A program made the translations under genes and the position numbers. A stretch of DNA of 39,245 bases, from contig JWZX01003316.1 in assembly GCA_001275005.1 (NCBI GenBank), positions 1 through 39,245 on the forward strand, read 5' to 3'. The notes under the pieces were generated by a model that worked only from the letters and a program-made list of their open reading frames with translations, was not told where the DNA came from and made no database searches. Positions 17,505 to 27,083 of the stretch are shown here, piece after piece (within the stretch, counting starts at the first letter, position 1; every line of letters begins with the position of its first letter). The DNA is from Chrysochromulina tobinii (Eukaryota; Haptophyta; Prymnesiales; Chrysochromulinaceae).

Positions 17505-19652
17505 TCAGCGCGGCGCTTTCGCAGCCTCGAGGAACTGCTGCAAGGCGTTGAGACGTCGGTCAATGTCCTGGATGTCGTCGGTTGCATCGTACTGCTGCGG
17601 CAGTGACGGCATGGGTCGCTTTTCGCCCTCGAACGGCACAGCCTTGACAGCACGCGGGCGCTCAGCGTCGTCGCTATGGCCGCGGTTCTCCTTGTGCGCA
17701 TCATCATATTTTGCTGCGTCGTTCTGACGCCCCGTGCGCGGCCGCGCAGAGGAGGAGACCCACTCCTCAGAGCTCGAACCTCTGTCGTCGGAGGTAATTC
17801 CATCTCGCCCGCGGCGGGCAAGGCCACGGCGGCGCGTCGCGTTCGGTGCTTCCTCGGTGTCGCGCTCGGGCCGTGGCGCGCCGGCACGCCCTCCCGAAGG
17901 ACCACGGCTAGCTGCTGCCGTCCCAGGTGGAAGGGCCGTGCGGCGCGTAGTTGTCTGGAGAAGCGCCTCGCGCGCAGCACGCTCGATCGAGGGCGGCGCT
18001 CCAGCACGGCTACGAGAGTCCCGCGAGGGGGGGCGACTGCTGTCTTGCGAGGAGGCTCGTGAGGCCGATTGGCTGCGATCGGCTGACCCAGCACGCGATC
18101 CGCTGTTCGACGCGGAGCGGCTGTTGCCTTCAACTGATGCGGACCGCGACGCAGGGCGCGACGTCGACCGGCTTCCGGCTGCGCCACGTTCCACAGAGCC
18201 CGCCCGCGACGACGTGGCAGAGCTCGCCACGGATGAGGCGCGCGAATTGGCAGTCGAGCGCGCCGCAAAAGGTACGCGCGACGCGCTTGCCGATGGCGGA
18301 CGCGAGCCGGCACGGCTGCCGGGCGCGGACGCCGTGCCGCTCGGCCGAGGGACCTGCCGGCTGCCATCGCGGGTGCTGCTGGCAGCCGTGCGGCGCTGCA
18401 CAACCTTTAGCTCGGCCTCCAGCTGACGCACGTGGCGACGCAGCCGCTCCTCCTCGCGCTTCGAGCGGCTGAGCTCGGAGTTGAGCAGGATGACCTCCTT
18501 CTTGTACTTCCCAAGCGCACGCTGCAGCGTCGTCACCTCTTCCGAACTTTGCTGTTCAACGCGCTGCAACTTGGCGCGAAGGCGCTCGACCACGCGCGCC
18601 TCGCCGCCTTGGGCCATGAGCTCCGACTGCAGTGTGGTCATCTGCTCCGCCTGCGTTTCGAGCTGCTGCGCGAGCTCCTCACTGCGCCGTCGCACCTTGG
18701 CAATCTCGCGCGAAGAGTCGCGCTGCAAGCGCTCGTAGGCGGCCTGCACCTCATCCTGCACAGCATGCAAGATCGACAAGGAGGTGTGATCAGTCCGGGG
18801 CGAGGGACACCACAGTACCTGTGACCGAGCCGGCGAAAGCGCCTGCGGCGGACGCGGGCATACGCTCGTGGGTTCGGCGTCACTCGCCTTTTCGCGCAAT
18901 AGGTCGTCGTATTGGCGCAGCAGCGGTCGCGCCGAGATTGATCGCGCGTCGTCGGGGTGCGAGGGCGTGATGGCCGCTGGTTGTGTAATGACCGCAGGTT
19001 GTGCTACGTAGACGGCACCTCGAGGCTGGACAACAGCTGCGGGAGCAGCCTCCCTCGGTGCCATCGGCAGTGGATAATGCACCCTGCGTATGGTGCAAGC
19101 GCATGCCCAGGTGAGACACACGTAGATGTGCATGCAAAACATTCGTTGTGTTGCACTGCGTCGGAGAGAGCACGCACCGCTCGTTGCCTGTTTGCGTCAG
19201 GATTACATAGCGCTTGTTATTCCCGCTAGGGGGCAGGCCAGCTCGGGCACAAGTGGACGCCGGCTGCCGGCCGCTCTTGAGTGCTTGCAGGTCAGCATAT
19301 GTGAGGATGTCAATCACGCAACTGCCACCTTCTTGTCCGACCAGCGCGTCGCGCAGCATTTGGATGAATGCAGGGAAGCGCCGAAAGTGGCCCGTCTTGT
19401 GCGTGATCTCTTCAATATCTGTGCGGGGCGGATAGAGGCAAGCACGGTCAGGACGGGGCTGCACGATTTAGGCGTCTGAAGGGGTCGCAGCTTCTGAGTT
19501 TTACATTTGGCCGGGAACGAAGCAGTCCACCCCTCGCCGTTCTCCTCGCGGCCATCGCTGAGCTGGAGCCTAAGCTGATCAGCGGTCACGGCTACCGAGA
19601 GTTCGTATGTGTGCCCACGGAGCTGCAGCGTGTTCATGGAGCTCATTGACAT
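17505..19652 (-). CDS. CCDC61: CCDC61/VFL3 basal-body protein (three exons)
   Basis: Exons 19652-19505, 19418-19178 and 19083-17505, with GT-AG introns of 86 nt (19504-19419) and 94 nt (19177-19084), giving 655 aa. Splicing restores the family head domain across frames: VTADQLRLQL then FPAK/YIEEITHKTGHFRRFP (junction at the slash), VIDILTYADLQALK, NKRYVIL, and GNER/VHYPLP. This head belongs to the XRCC4/SAS-6-like fold. It is followed by a coiled coil (about 190-330), a Ser/Arg-rich disordered region and the conserved C-terminal helix DIQDIDRRLNALQQFL. CCDC61/VFL3 orients basal bodies and builds striated fibres. Three in-frame ATGs (19652, 19646, 19637) compete; 19652 has A at -3. A further 63-nt segment with GT-AG ends (18818-18756) is in frame and may be an intron. 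Confidence 0.92.
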
Positions 19653-19806
19653 GATGTTGTCCACTGCTGCCGTATCGGGTCGAGAGCAAAAGGCGCGGGA
19701 AAAGTAAGCGTCACGCAGAGGAAGTTTGAGGAAGTTCAAGTTACAAGTATGGATAGCGCACGCAATCAACACCGTTGTCCACATTCCGTTCCGATGATGC
19801 GGAATC

Positions 19807-20835
19807 TCACTCACCCCGGAGCGGCTTCAACCCAAGCGAGGAGCGCAACGCGTTTGTTTCCTGCACCGAGATTCCCTCGCCGCCGTGCTTGGAGAACGCC
19901 TCGTCGTCGGCGGCGCCCCGTGCGACCATGCTCCGTGTGTTACCTTGCTCGGCTCGTGGCGGTTCCGCCTTGTTCTTCTTCTTGGCCCCGCCGGTGAGGA
20001 AGCGCTCCCAACGGCTGGAGCTGACCGCCGGCAGCGATGCGCCGTCGGCGGCCGTAGCAGGCGGGGGTTGCGGCGGCGGCTCTGGCCTCGAGCGTTGTCG
20101 TGCCTCCTCGTCTCGTTGGCGTTTGCGATCCTCTCGCTGCTGCTGCTGCCGCGTCTCCTCTGCGATCTCTCGCTGCGCATCGCCCTTGCGCTTTGCGAGC
20201 ACCGCCGCAATGCGACCGGCACTCTTATCGGCCGCTTCGACCTCCTTGCGGCGCCCAAACTGCTCACGAAGGACGCGCTCCTCGTGCTCCTCCTCCGTCT
20301 CCAAGCCGCGGCCCTGGGCGAAGAGCTCGGCCTTGGCAGCCAACGCCTCGTCGAGCTCAGCATTCCGCCTCTCCATTCCGCGCTTCTTCTCTTCAATCTG
20401 CGCATCGCTCAGCTTGCGCGCCACATGATCAGGCAGCTTCGCCGGATCCTTCTTTTGCTCCTCGTGGTACGATGCGCAGTGGTCACAGCGCAGCGTTCGC
20501 CCAAGCAACTTGGCTCCATTGAAGTTGTCCACGGCGAGGGCCGTGCTGCGCTGATCTTCGTAGCCGATGAATGCGAAACCGCGGGTTTTGCCGGTGTCCT
20601 TGTCGCGCGGCATGTTCACATCCACGATCTCGCCAAACTGTGAGAAGACCACGACGACGTCACCCTCGCTCAGGTCGGGTGGCAGCCCGCCGACGTAAAC
20701 ATATGCACTATCCTTGTACTGCGCGTGCCATGATTTATTGATGTCCCATTTGCCGGAATTGCCAACCGTGTCGGAGGCGAGCTGCAGCGCTACATCCTTA
20801 GCATTAATCCGCTCTATTTCCTTCACGCGGTTCAT
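19807..20835 (-). CDS. RBMX2: RBMX2 / Snu17 (Ist3)-like RNA-binding splicing factor
   Basis: A 342-aa protein with one RRM at about residues 43-121: RNP2 VYVGGL and RNP1 RGFAFIGY. The lead-in WHAQYKDSAYVYVGGLP and the stretch YEDQRSTALAVDNFNGAKLLGRTLRCDH match RBMX2/Snu17/Cwf29 closely. In yeast and human this protein is the core of the RES complex, which binds activated spliceosomes and helps splice and retain short-intron pre-mRNAs. The C-terminal half is charged, Glu/Arg/Lys-rich and probably helical (about 130-260), with a conserved-looking end GLKPLRGE. A functional RES protein fits the short introns seen in this window. The ATG at 20835 is in the expected family position. It lies 154 bp upstream of CCDC61 in the same orientation. 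Confidence 0.95.
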   Translation of the reverse strand: MNRVKEIERINAKDVALQLASDTVGNSGKWDINKSWHAQYKDSAYVYVGGLPPDLSEGDVVVVFSQFGEIVDVNMPRDKDTGKTRGFAFIGYEDQRSTALAVDNFNGAKLLGRTLRCDHCASYHEEQKKDPAKLPDHVARKLSDAQIEEKKRGMERRNAELDEALAAKAELFAQGRGLETEEEHEERVLREQFGRRKEVEAADKSAGRIAAVLAKRKGDAQREIAEETRQQQQREDRKRQRDEEARQRSRPEPPPQPPPATAADGASLPAVSSSRWERFLTGGAKKKNKAEPPRAEQGNTRSMVARGAADDEAFSKHGGEGISVQETNALRSSLGLKPLRGE

Positions 20836-21644
20836 GCTGCTTGCGCGGGCACGATCACCGAATGGTGCCAGCAGGAGTCTGAGAACTTCGAAGTGTTTGC
20901 GTCACACAGCGTTTCCTGTCATTTCCGACTGTGCTTTTCTTTGTGCAACTGTCTATACTTTTAAAGGGCCGTACGACGACGAGACCCGAGTGTCGAGAGG
21001 TCCTCCCCCGCCGTCGCTCCCCCCGCGGCAGAGCCACAACGTATCAACGTTGTAGGGAACGTTGTTCGAGGGGATAACGATAAGCGATGAAAACACCATT
21101 TCCTCAGGGGGTCCGTGACTCAGGTGGCAGATCCGAGATCGCCGTCCGGGTGGCGCACCGGGTGGGTACGGCACGTGAAACATTCTGAGGTGTTGCACGC
21201 CTGCGTGAAACGAGAACCGACGGTTACCGAACCGACAAACTTTTCGACTCCGGCACGTGCGTGCGGGACCCTTCACCGCTTCTATTCGACAGTATATACC
21301 TTTCGACTTTTTCTCGCGGCCGCGCCGCGTTCAGATGCGTGAGTCCTATTGAAGGTGAGCGTCCCGTCTCTACATTGTGAGAGAGAGAACAGATACGGAT
21401 AATATATACGCAGAGCGTGGACCGGGGTTAACACAGGTTTGACGCGGATAAAGAGCGCGCAGCAAAGCGCGGGTCCGTGGCCAGCGTCCTCCGGGTCTCA
21501 ACACACGGCGTCGGTTTCGCCCTCTCGCGCGCACTGGCACTCAGTCTTTTCCAAACGCAGCTGCTCGAGACTGCCCGGCACGAGCAGCGACTTTCATCCA
21601 GGCCGCCCGGCCGGAGCATCGCGGCTGTCGCCTATGTAGGCCAC
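20836..21644. other. Long spacer upstream of RBMX2 and downstream of POLD2
   Basis: About 800 bp without a supported gene. Positions 20960-21300 share the CpG-rich character of the convergent gaps (CCGTACGAC near 20969). Positions 21270-21430 carry AT-rich TATATA patches and a short GA repeat (about 21380-21390). Short frames on both strands lack homology. Confidence 0.45.
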
Positions 21645-23114
21645 TCACATGACCATGGAGTCGCCAGCAAGGCCGGCGAACGAGATGGGCGTGCACTCGA
21701 GCGTGTCGAGGCTTACGAGCACGCACGTGTGCTCTTTGGCAAAGTCGGGCACGAGGACGACGCGCACGCGCTGCCCCTCGGGACCTATCACCGCTTTGCT
21801 CTCGAAGCGCGGCTGGTTGCCCGCAAAGTACAGATGCGGACACTCGTTGATGACAAACGGGTCGCGGCGCTCGAACGGGTAGCAGCCAAGCGCGTCGGGC
21901 GCCGTTGGCGCGAGATGCTGGAACTCGAGCGAACGCACAAGCGTAGCGAGGCGGTCATCCGAGGGCACGTAGCGCTGCATGTCGTCCAGGGGCTGCCCAG
22001 CCGATCCGACGATGCGCACGCCATCCACGTCGCAGCAGTACGGGTTGGTGCACAGGTTGAGCGTGGCGAGCTGCGACGAGTGCGGCAGCAAGCTCGTGTG
22101 GAAGGGCTGCTGTGGCAACAGAAAGTTGCACGGGTCGTCGCTTCCAGGCATCAAATCGACCGGGATCGCCGAACTCACCGCGGTGAGGAACTGGTCGAGG
22201 GTACGCACGGATTGCGCGAGCGCCTTCTGGTCGGTCGGCGCCATGCGCTTGAGCGCGTCGGACGGCTGCCACTCGCCCCCCGACGCGTCGGCGAGCGCTA
22301 AGGCCGGGTTGGTCGAGGCATTGCCGGCGATGATCAGCCTCACAATGTTCGACTGCAGCCGGTGATCCTCATCGCAGCCAAGCTGCCCGGTCAGGTGCTC
22401 TGCGAGCAGCTGCACGGGCAGCATGTCTTGGGTGCGGTGCCCAATGTGCAATCCCGACACTAGGGCAACGAAGCGCTCTCCCGAGGCGGCGGGCGGGCCG
22501 AGTGGGCGCTGAGGCCCGAGACCCGGCAGGCAGACGTCGTCCACCACGAGCTCGCCCTTCTCGCTCAGCTTGCCGCGCACGCACGCAACCATGCCGGTCA
22601 CAAAGATCGTATCGGCCAGTGCCTCGGGAAGCTTGAGTGCCAGCCGGCCCGAGTCGTCCTCGAGCAGTAACACGTCGTCCTCGCCGCAGTACTTGGTGAA
22701 CATGCGCTCTGACTCGGCCGGTCGCTTCTCGAGCACGTCGCGCGTAGAGTCCTCCATGATGTCAGGCTTACCTTTCATTTCCCTGTAGAGTGTGCCGATC
22801 GCCACTGTCGTGGCGTCAGGGACGGCATCAAGGACCTTGACGACGTTCTCGAGCGCAGTGGCACCCCACCTAGCCTTTGCCGCCGCTTCGACACGCGGCC
22901 GGAGCGCGTTCAGTCTGGCAAAGTACAGGTTAGAGAACTGGTGCGGAAGTTCTCCGGGTTGCACGCCAAAGATATCGCGGTTGTGGTCCTCGAATTGCGA
23001 AGCAGCGCGTTCTGCGATTATCCTGTGAGCGCGGGTTCGGGGCCATATGAGCGGGGCGGCGCGGTGGCAATGACGTCGGCGTGATCACGCTTGCGACCTT
23101 TTAGTGGTTGCCAT
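21645..23114 (-). CDS. POLD2: DNA polymerase delta small subunit (two exons)
   Basis: Exons 23114-23098 and 23022-21645 with a 75-nt GT-AG intron (23097-23023) give 464 aa. The 17-nt first exon supplies the only in-frame ATG (MATTKR), and joining it yields KR/IIAERAASQFEDHN continuing into the conserved QFSNLYFARLNALRP. The protein is the B-family polymerase regulatory subunit: an OB fold (about 60-160) followed by an inactivated calcineurin-like phosphodiesterase domain (FVALVSGLHIG, RLIIAGN, LMPGSDDPCNFLLPQ, VRIVGSAGQPLDDMQRY, CPHLYFAGNQP). It bridges the catalytic subunit to other subunits at the replication fork. Length matches human POLD2 (469 aa). Its promoter, shared with MenF-MenD, has E2F-like sites. 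Confidence 0.95.
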
Positions 23115-23294
23115 GACGAGGCGCGATTTCTCGGCGAGATGAGGCGCCAAGATGAAGGCGCGAAGAAAGCACTGACAGTGAAGAAGCCAAATAAATGAGT
23201 CCGCCCCACCGTGCGCCCCACGAAGGAAAACGTTCTGTAGCCGTTCGATCTCGTACATTCTCACGTGACGATTGGCGATCACGCGCCCCACGTG
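23115..23294. promoter_or_regulatory. Bidirectional promoter with E2F-like sites and a TCACGTGACG element (POLD2 / MenF-MenD)
   Basis: A 180-bp gap between divergent ATGs. E2F-like cores TTSGCGC on the minus strand: TTGGCGCC at 23150-23143 and TTCGCGCC at 23164-23157, both 30-55 bp from the POLD2 ATG. The palindromic element TCACGTGACG lies at 23261-23270, with a second CACGTG touching the MenF-MenD ATG. The same 10-mer occurs in the NEK10/WD40 promoter. Binding is inferred from consensus only. Confidence 0.5.
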
Positions 23295-26200
23295 ATGGAA
23301 AAGACTGGTGGCGATGTGAGCCGCCTCATCACGCTGCCTCGCGGCACCGGTCCGACGAGTGTTCGCGTCGCCTTCGAGCGTCTCGCGTCAGCGGTCGCGT
23401 CGCTCGCCGAGCCGTTGGTGGACAATGATGAAGGCAGCAGTGAGACGCTGCTCACAAGGATCGAGATCGAAGTGGATGGAGTGGTCGAAGTGGCCCACTG
23501 GCTCGTGCATCAGCGCTACTATCCGCGTGTGTACATGAGCGACCAACACAAGACGCTGCGCGTCGCGGGCATCGGAGCGGCGGATCGATTGCAAATCAAG
23601 AGCAGCGCTCCCGAGGCTCACGCTGACAGCAGCGCACCTCACGCGCTGCTTGCGGGCGCGTTTCGCGTGTTGCGTGGTGCCCCCGGACGCATGCGCTTCT
23701 ACGGAGGCATGCGGTTCGATCCAGGTGCCGGCCAGCAGGCCGAATGGGCATCCTTTGGCGAGAGCGTCTTCGTCCTGCCGTTGTGGGAGCTGCAGACTGA
23801 CGCCAACGGCCGCTGCTGGGCAGCTTGTCACCTGCGCTGGGCGCCAACGTCTGGAGCCGCGCGCTCCCGTGACAGCGACGAAAGCTTCGGGGAACCCAAG
23901 TCCGAGAGCCCTGAGCCGCCGCGCAGCTGGGCGGATGCTGCTCGTCATGCTCTTCATGTGCTGCAGCAATTGTGCCCATCCGCTGAGCCATTGCCGCCCA
24001 CACAGCAGAGCCTGCCGACGCTCGTTGGCCATCAAGGATCCCTGGGCCCAAGTGATTGGGAAGCAGGCGTTCGCACCGTCCTAGAAGGCATAGAAGCCGG
24101 CGAATGGACAAAAGTCGTCCTCGCCCAGCGTGTGCGTGTACTCTTCAACGCTGCCGTCGAACCGATGCATCTCCTGCTCAGGCTATTGGAGGCGGATGAC
24201 GCGGCGATTGCTCGTGACAACGCAGCAGGAGTCAACGGCAACGGTACCAGTCAGCCAGCAACCGACGACGTCGTTGGGTCTCCTAGACACGCTTACCTTT
24301 TTCTTCTCCAACTGAGCGCCGACGACTCCTTTATGGGCTGCACTCCCGAGAAGCTCTTCAAAATCGAGGGCGAAGAGCTCTCGACAGAGGCCATAGCAGG
24401 TACCCGGCCGCGTGGCGAGACAGCCGAAGCTGACCAACGGCTTGCGCACGAGCTTCTGCATTGCGACAAAGATTTACGCGAGGTTTTTGCGGTTCGCGAC
24501 TTTCTCCTTAAGGCACTCGAGCCAGCTTGTTCGCAGCTGCAGCACTCCGCTCCATTCGTTTTGCAGCTTCGCCATGTGCAGCACATTTGCGTTCCTTTTT
24601 CGGCGCAGCTCAAGAGCTCAGCAGAAGAGACAGAGCGTCACTTGCCAATTTCTTTGGCTCTTGCGTTGCTGCATCCGACTCCAGCTGTATGTGGCACGCC
24701 AAGTGCTGCGGCTCGACATGCCATTCAAAAGCTCGAGAGATTCGATCGTGGCTTCTACTCGGGACCGCTTGGGTACCTTGGAGCTGATGGATGCGAATTC
24801 TGTGTAGCGATCCGCTCCGCCCTCATTCGGGGCAGGGAAGCGTCAATTTACGCTGGCGCAGGAATCGTGCGCGGCTCGACCGCAGTAAGTGAATGGGAGG
24901 AGGTGCACATGAAGATGAAGAATTTCTTGTCGCTCTTCCCTGTCTCAGATCAGTTGGTCGCGTCGCCCGCGACACCTTACTTGCAGCTCCCGAACCTGAA
25001 CATCCTTCATGGAGTGCTACTCATAGAGGAGCTGCTGCGATCGGGTCTTGGCCATGTTTTCATGTGCCCAGGCTCGCGCTGTGCGCCTCTTACCATTGCC
25101 GTCGCACGCTCAGGGTGCGCCCACACGCTCGTGAATGACGAACGTGGTGCCGGGTTCATGGCTTTAGGTTTCGCGCGTGCTAGCGGTCGATGTGCGGCTG
25201 TCGTCGTCAGTTCAGGAACTGCGGTCGCCAATCTTCTTCCATCGGTGGTAGAGGCTTGGGAAGATCATGTGCCACTCTTGCTGCTGACTGCGGATAGGCC
25301 ACCGGAAGCTCGCGACACTGCAGCCAACCAGGCAGTCGCCCAGGTTGGAATGCTTGGTAGGTTGAAATGGTTCAAGGACCTCGGGTGCCCCACGCCACAG
25401 GTGCCTCTCGAGGCGTTGCTCTCTGACGCCAGCTTCGCTTTGGCACGAGCTTTTGGACCACCCGGTGGACCGGTGCATCTGAACGTCATGCTACGTGAGC
25501 CGCTCGACCCGTCGCCAGAGAGTTGGCCCCGCGAGCTGCTGGGCACAAGCAGGATGTTGAGATGGGTCGGCTCGCGCCAGCCATTCACGAACTACATGTC
25601 TCCCTACAGCAGCCTGCCGCAACTGGCACCAGACGCACAGCTTCTCCCCGTCGTCGACGCTCTGCGCGGTGCACGGCGCGGCTTGATAGTCGCAGGTGCA
25701 CTGAAGACACACGCGCAGAAGCAGGCGGTCAAGAGGCTGGCTGGCCATCTCGGTTGGCCTGTATTGATGGACATCTGTTCCGGGTTGCGACGTCCTGAAG
25801 ACAGCTTCACGGTGCCACTCGTCCCGCTCGGCGACCTTCTCCTGTCCGCAGAGCCCTCGCTGGCGAAAGCGGTGTCAGCAGATGTCGTCCTGCAGATTGG
25901 GGGCCGTCTCGTCTCCAAGCGGCTGCAGGCCATGGTGGCAGCGGCAAGTGATGTGCACATTGTCGTGGACGAGCATGGCGATCGCGCGGACCCAAGCCAC
26001 AGCGTGACGCATCGATTGCAAGGCAACGTGTCGTCAATTTTGAATGCCTTGGCAGCAGGGTTCCAGGAAGGAGAACTTCCTTGCAACCCTCTTCTTGCCT
26101 TGGTCGATGCCTCTCGTAATGCCGAGCTTGCTCTGCAATCCTGTTTGCGTGACTCCATGGTCGAACATGATATCAGTGAGGTGTGGGTCGCTCGACACCT

Positions 26201-26786
26201 TTGCTCGGTTCTCGTCCGTTGTGGTCTCGAAGACGAGGTTCTGTTTGCCTCTAACTCTTTGCCGATCCGGCACCTCGATGGCTATTGCGCTGTGGCGCCG
26301 ACAGTGCTTGCGAATCGTGGGGCGAGTGGCATTGATGGCATCCTGCACACGGCACTGGGAACCTCACTTGGTGGTGTGAGCCGCTGCACGCTACTAGTTG
26401 GAGACCTCGCGACACTGCACGACCTGAATGCGCTCGCTACTGCTCAAACAGTCAAGACGCCTCTCACAATCGTCATCCTCAACAACCGAGGTGGCGGCAT
26501 CTTTCGCTTCTTGCCGATCGCCTCACACAAGGATGTGTACAGTCCCTACTTCGACACTCCTCACACGAACAGCTTCGAACACTGCTGCAAGGCATTTGGG
26601 CTCCCATACTGCGAAACGCCGACACGCGCAGCGTTCGTCGAGGCCCTTGAGCAAAGCAGGCGCAGGGCTGGGCCGTTCGTTATCGAGGTGCCCACGGATA
26701 AGGAGCACGGGCATGTTCTGTCTCAGCAATTGCGTGCAGCCTCACGTGAGACAGCCAAAGGGCTGGCGGAGACCCTGTGCTTGTGA
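23295..26786 (+). CDS. PHYLLO: MenF-MenD fusion: isochorismate synthase plus SEPHCHC synthase (bimodular PHYLLO-like)
   Basis: A 1163-aa protein that would catalyse the first two committed steps of phylloquinone/menaquinone synthesis. Residues about 1-560 are isochorismate synthase: TKVVLAQRVRV (catalytic Lys near 273), EAIAGTRPRGET, CGTPSAAARHAIQKLE, RGFYSGPLGYLG, and a final EWEEVHMKMKNF. From about residue 565 is MenD: GHVFMCPGSRCAPL, NDERGAGFMALGFA with the ThDP-activating Glu, VVSSGTAVANLLPSVVEA, and the ThDP/metal motif LLVGDLATLHDLN...LNNRGGGIFRF. It ends soon after MenD. Plant PHYLLO carries MenC and MenH after these; none follow here, and the next gene is UNG. The ATG at 23295 is the first in frame. 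No signal or transit peptide is obvious. Confidence 0.95.
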   Translation: MEKTGGDVSRLITLPRGTGPTSVRVAFERLASAVASLAEPLVDNDEGSSETLLTRIEIEVDGVVEVAHWLVHQRYYPRVYMSDQHKTLRVAGIGAADRLQIKSSAPEAHADSSAPHALLAGAFRVLRGAPGRMRFYGGMRFDPGAGQQAEWASFGESVFVLPLWELQTDANGRCWAACHLRWAPTSGAARSRDSDESFGEPKSESPEPPRSWADAARHALHVLQQLCPSAEPLPPTQQSLPTLVGHQGSLGPSDWEAGVRTVLEGIEAGEWTKVVLAQRVRVLFNAAVEPMHLLLRLLEADDAAIARDNAAGVNGNGTSQPATDDVVGSPRHAYLFLLQLSADDSFMGCTPEKLFKIEGEELSTEAIAGTRPRGETAEADQRLAHELLHCDKDLREVFAVRDFLLKALEPACSQLQHSAPFVLQLRHVQHICVPFSAQLKSSAEETERHLPISLALALLHPTPAVCGTPSAAARHAIQKLERFDRGFYSGPLGYLGADGCEFCVAIRSALIRGREASIYAGAGIVRGSTAVSEWEEVHMKMKNFLSLFPVSDQLVASPATPYLQLPNLNILHGVLLIEELLRSGLGHVFMCPGSRCAPLTIAVARSGCAHTLVNDERGAGFMALGFARASGRCAAVVVSSGTAVANLLPSVVEAWEDHVPLLLLTADRPPEARDTAANQAVAQVGMLGRLKWFKDLGCPTPQVPLEALLSDASFALARAFGPPGGPVHLNVMLREPLDPSPESWPRELLGTSRMLRWVGSRQPFTNYMSPYSSLPQLAPDAQLLPVVDALRGARRGLIVAGALKTHAQKQAVKRLAGHLGWPVLMDICSGLRRPEDSFTVPLVPLGDLLLSAEPSLAKAVSADVVLQIGGRLVSKRLQAMVAAASDVHIVVDEHGDRADPSHSVTHRLQGNVSSILNALAAGFQEGELPCNPLLALVDASRNAELALQSCLRDSMVEHDISEVWVARHLCSVLVRCGLEDEVLFASNSLPIRHLDGYCAVAPTVLANRGASGIDGILHTALGTSLGGVSRCTLLVGDLATLHDLNALATAQTVKTPLTIVILNNRGGGIFRFLPIASHKDVYSPYFDTPHTNSFEHCCKAFGLPYCETPTRAAFVEALEQSRRRAGPFVIEVPTDKEHGHVLSQQLRAASRETAKGLAETLCL

Positions 26787-27083
26787 TCAGCTTAGCTCAG
26801 CGTTTCCTTGTGCGGAAAGTGAAAAGCAAAAAGAAGTGAATTCTGAAACACTTGTGGTATTGTATTACGCGCGGCGGCAATAACCCTATGATTATGTATG
26901 AATATTCCGCAAACTGGAAGCAGTTGATGTGTCTCAGAACCCTCTTGTCAGAACAGGAGGTGGCTCGTGACTGGTTGCCCGTCCGCGTCTTGCAACAACG
27001 AACAGATGAACATACTTAACCCGGCAAGCGCCCAAGCGGGTTGCCAAGCCCCTTGCCAACGAACCCTCAACGGCTCTTCAGCA
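26787..27083. other. Short convergent gap (MenF-MenD / UNG)
   Basis: 297 bp of 3' flanks. It is less GC-rich than other convergent gaps (A-rich near 26815-26900). No MenC or MenH coding sequence is present, and no RNA gene is visible. Confidence 0.5.

Noticed and set aside
17216-18403. Long 395-codon minus-strand frame overlapping CCDC61
   Set aside because: It is Arg/Ala-rich without domains and lies out of frame with CCDC61, whose coiled coil and conserved C-terminal helix use the other frame.
21477-22301. 274-codon plus-strand frame over POLD2
   Set aside because: It is antisense to conserved POLD2 sequence, with Arg/Val/His-rich composition and no homology.
22964-23114. A truncated POLD2 lacking a start codon
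   Set aside because: A 17-nt first exon with a 75-nt intron supplies an ATG and in-frame joining.
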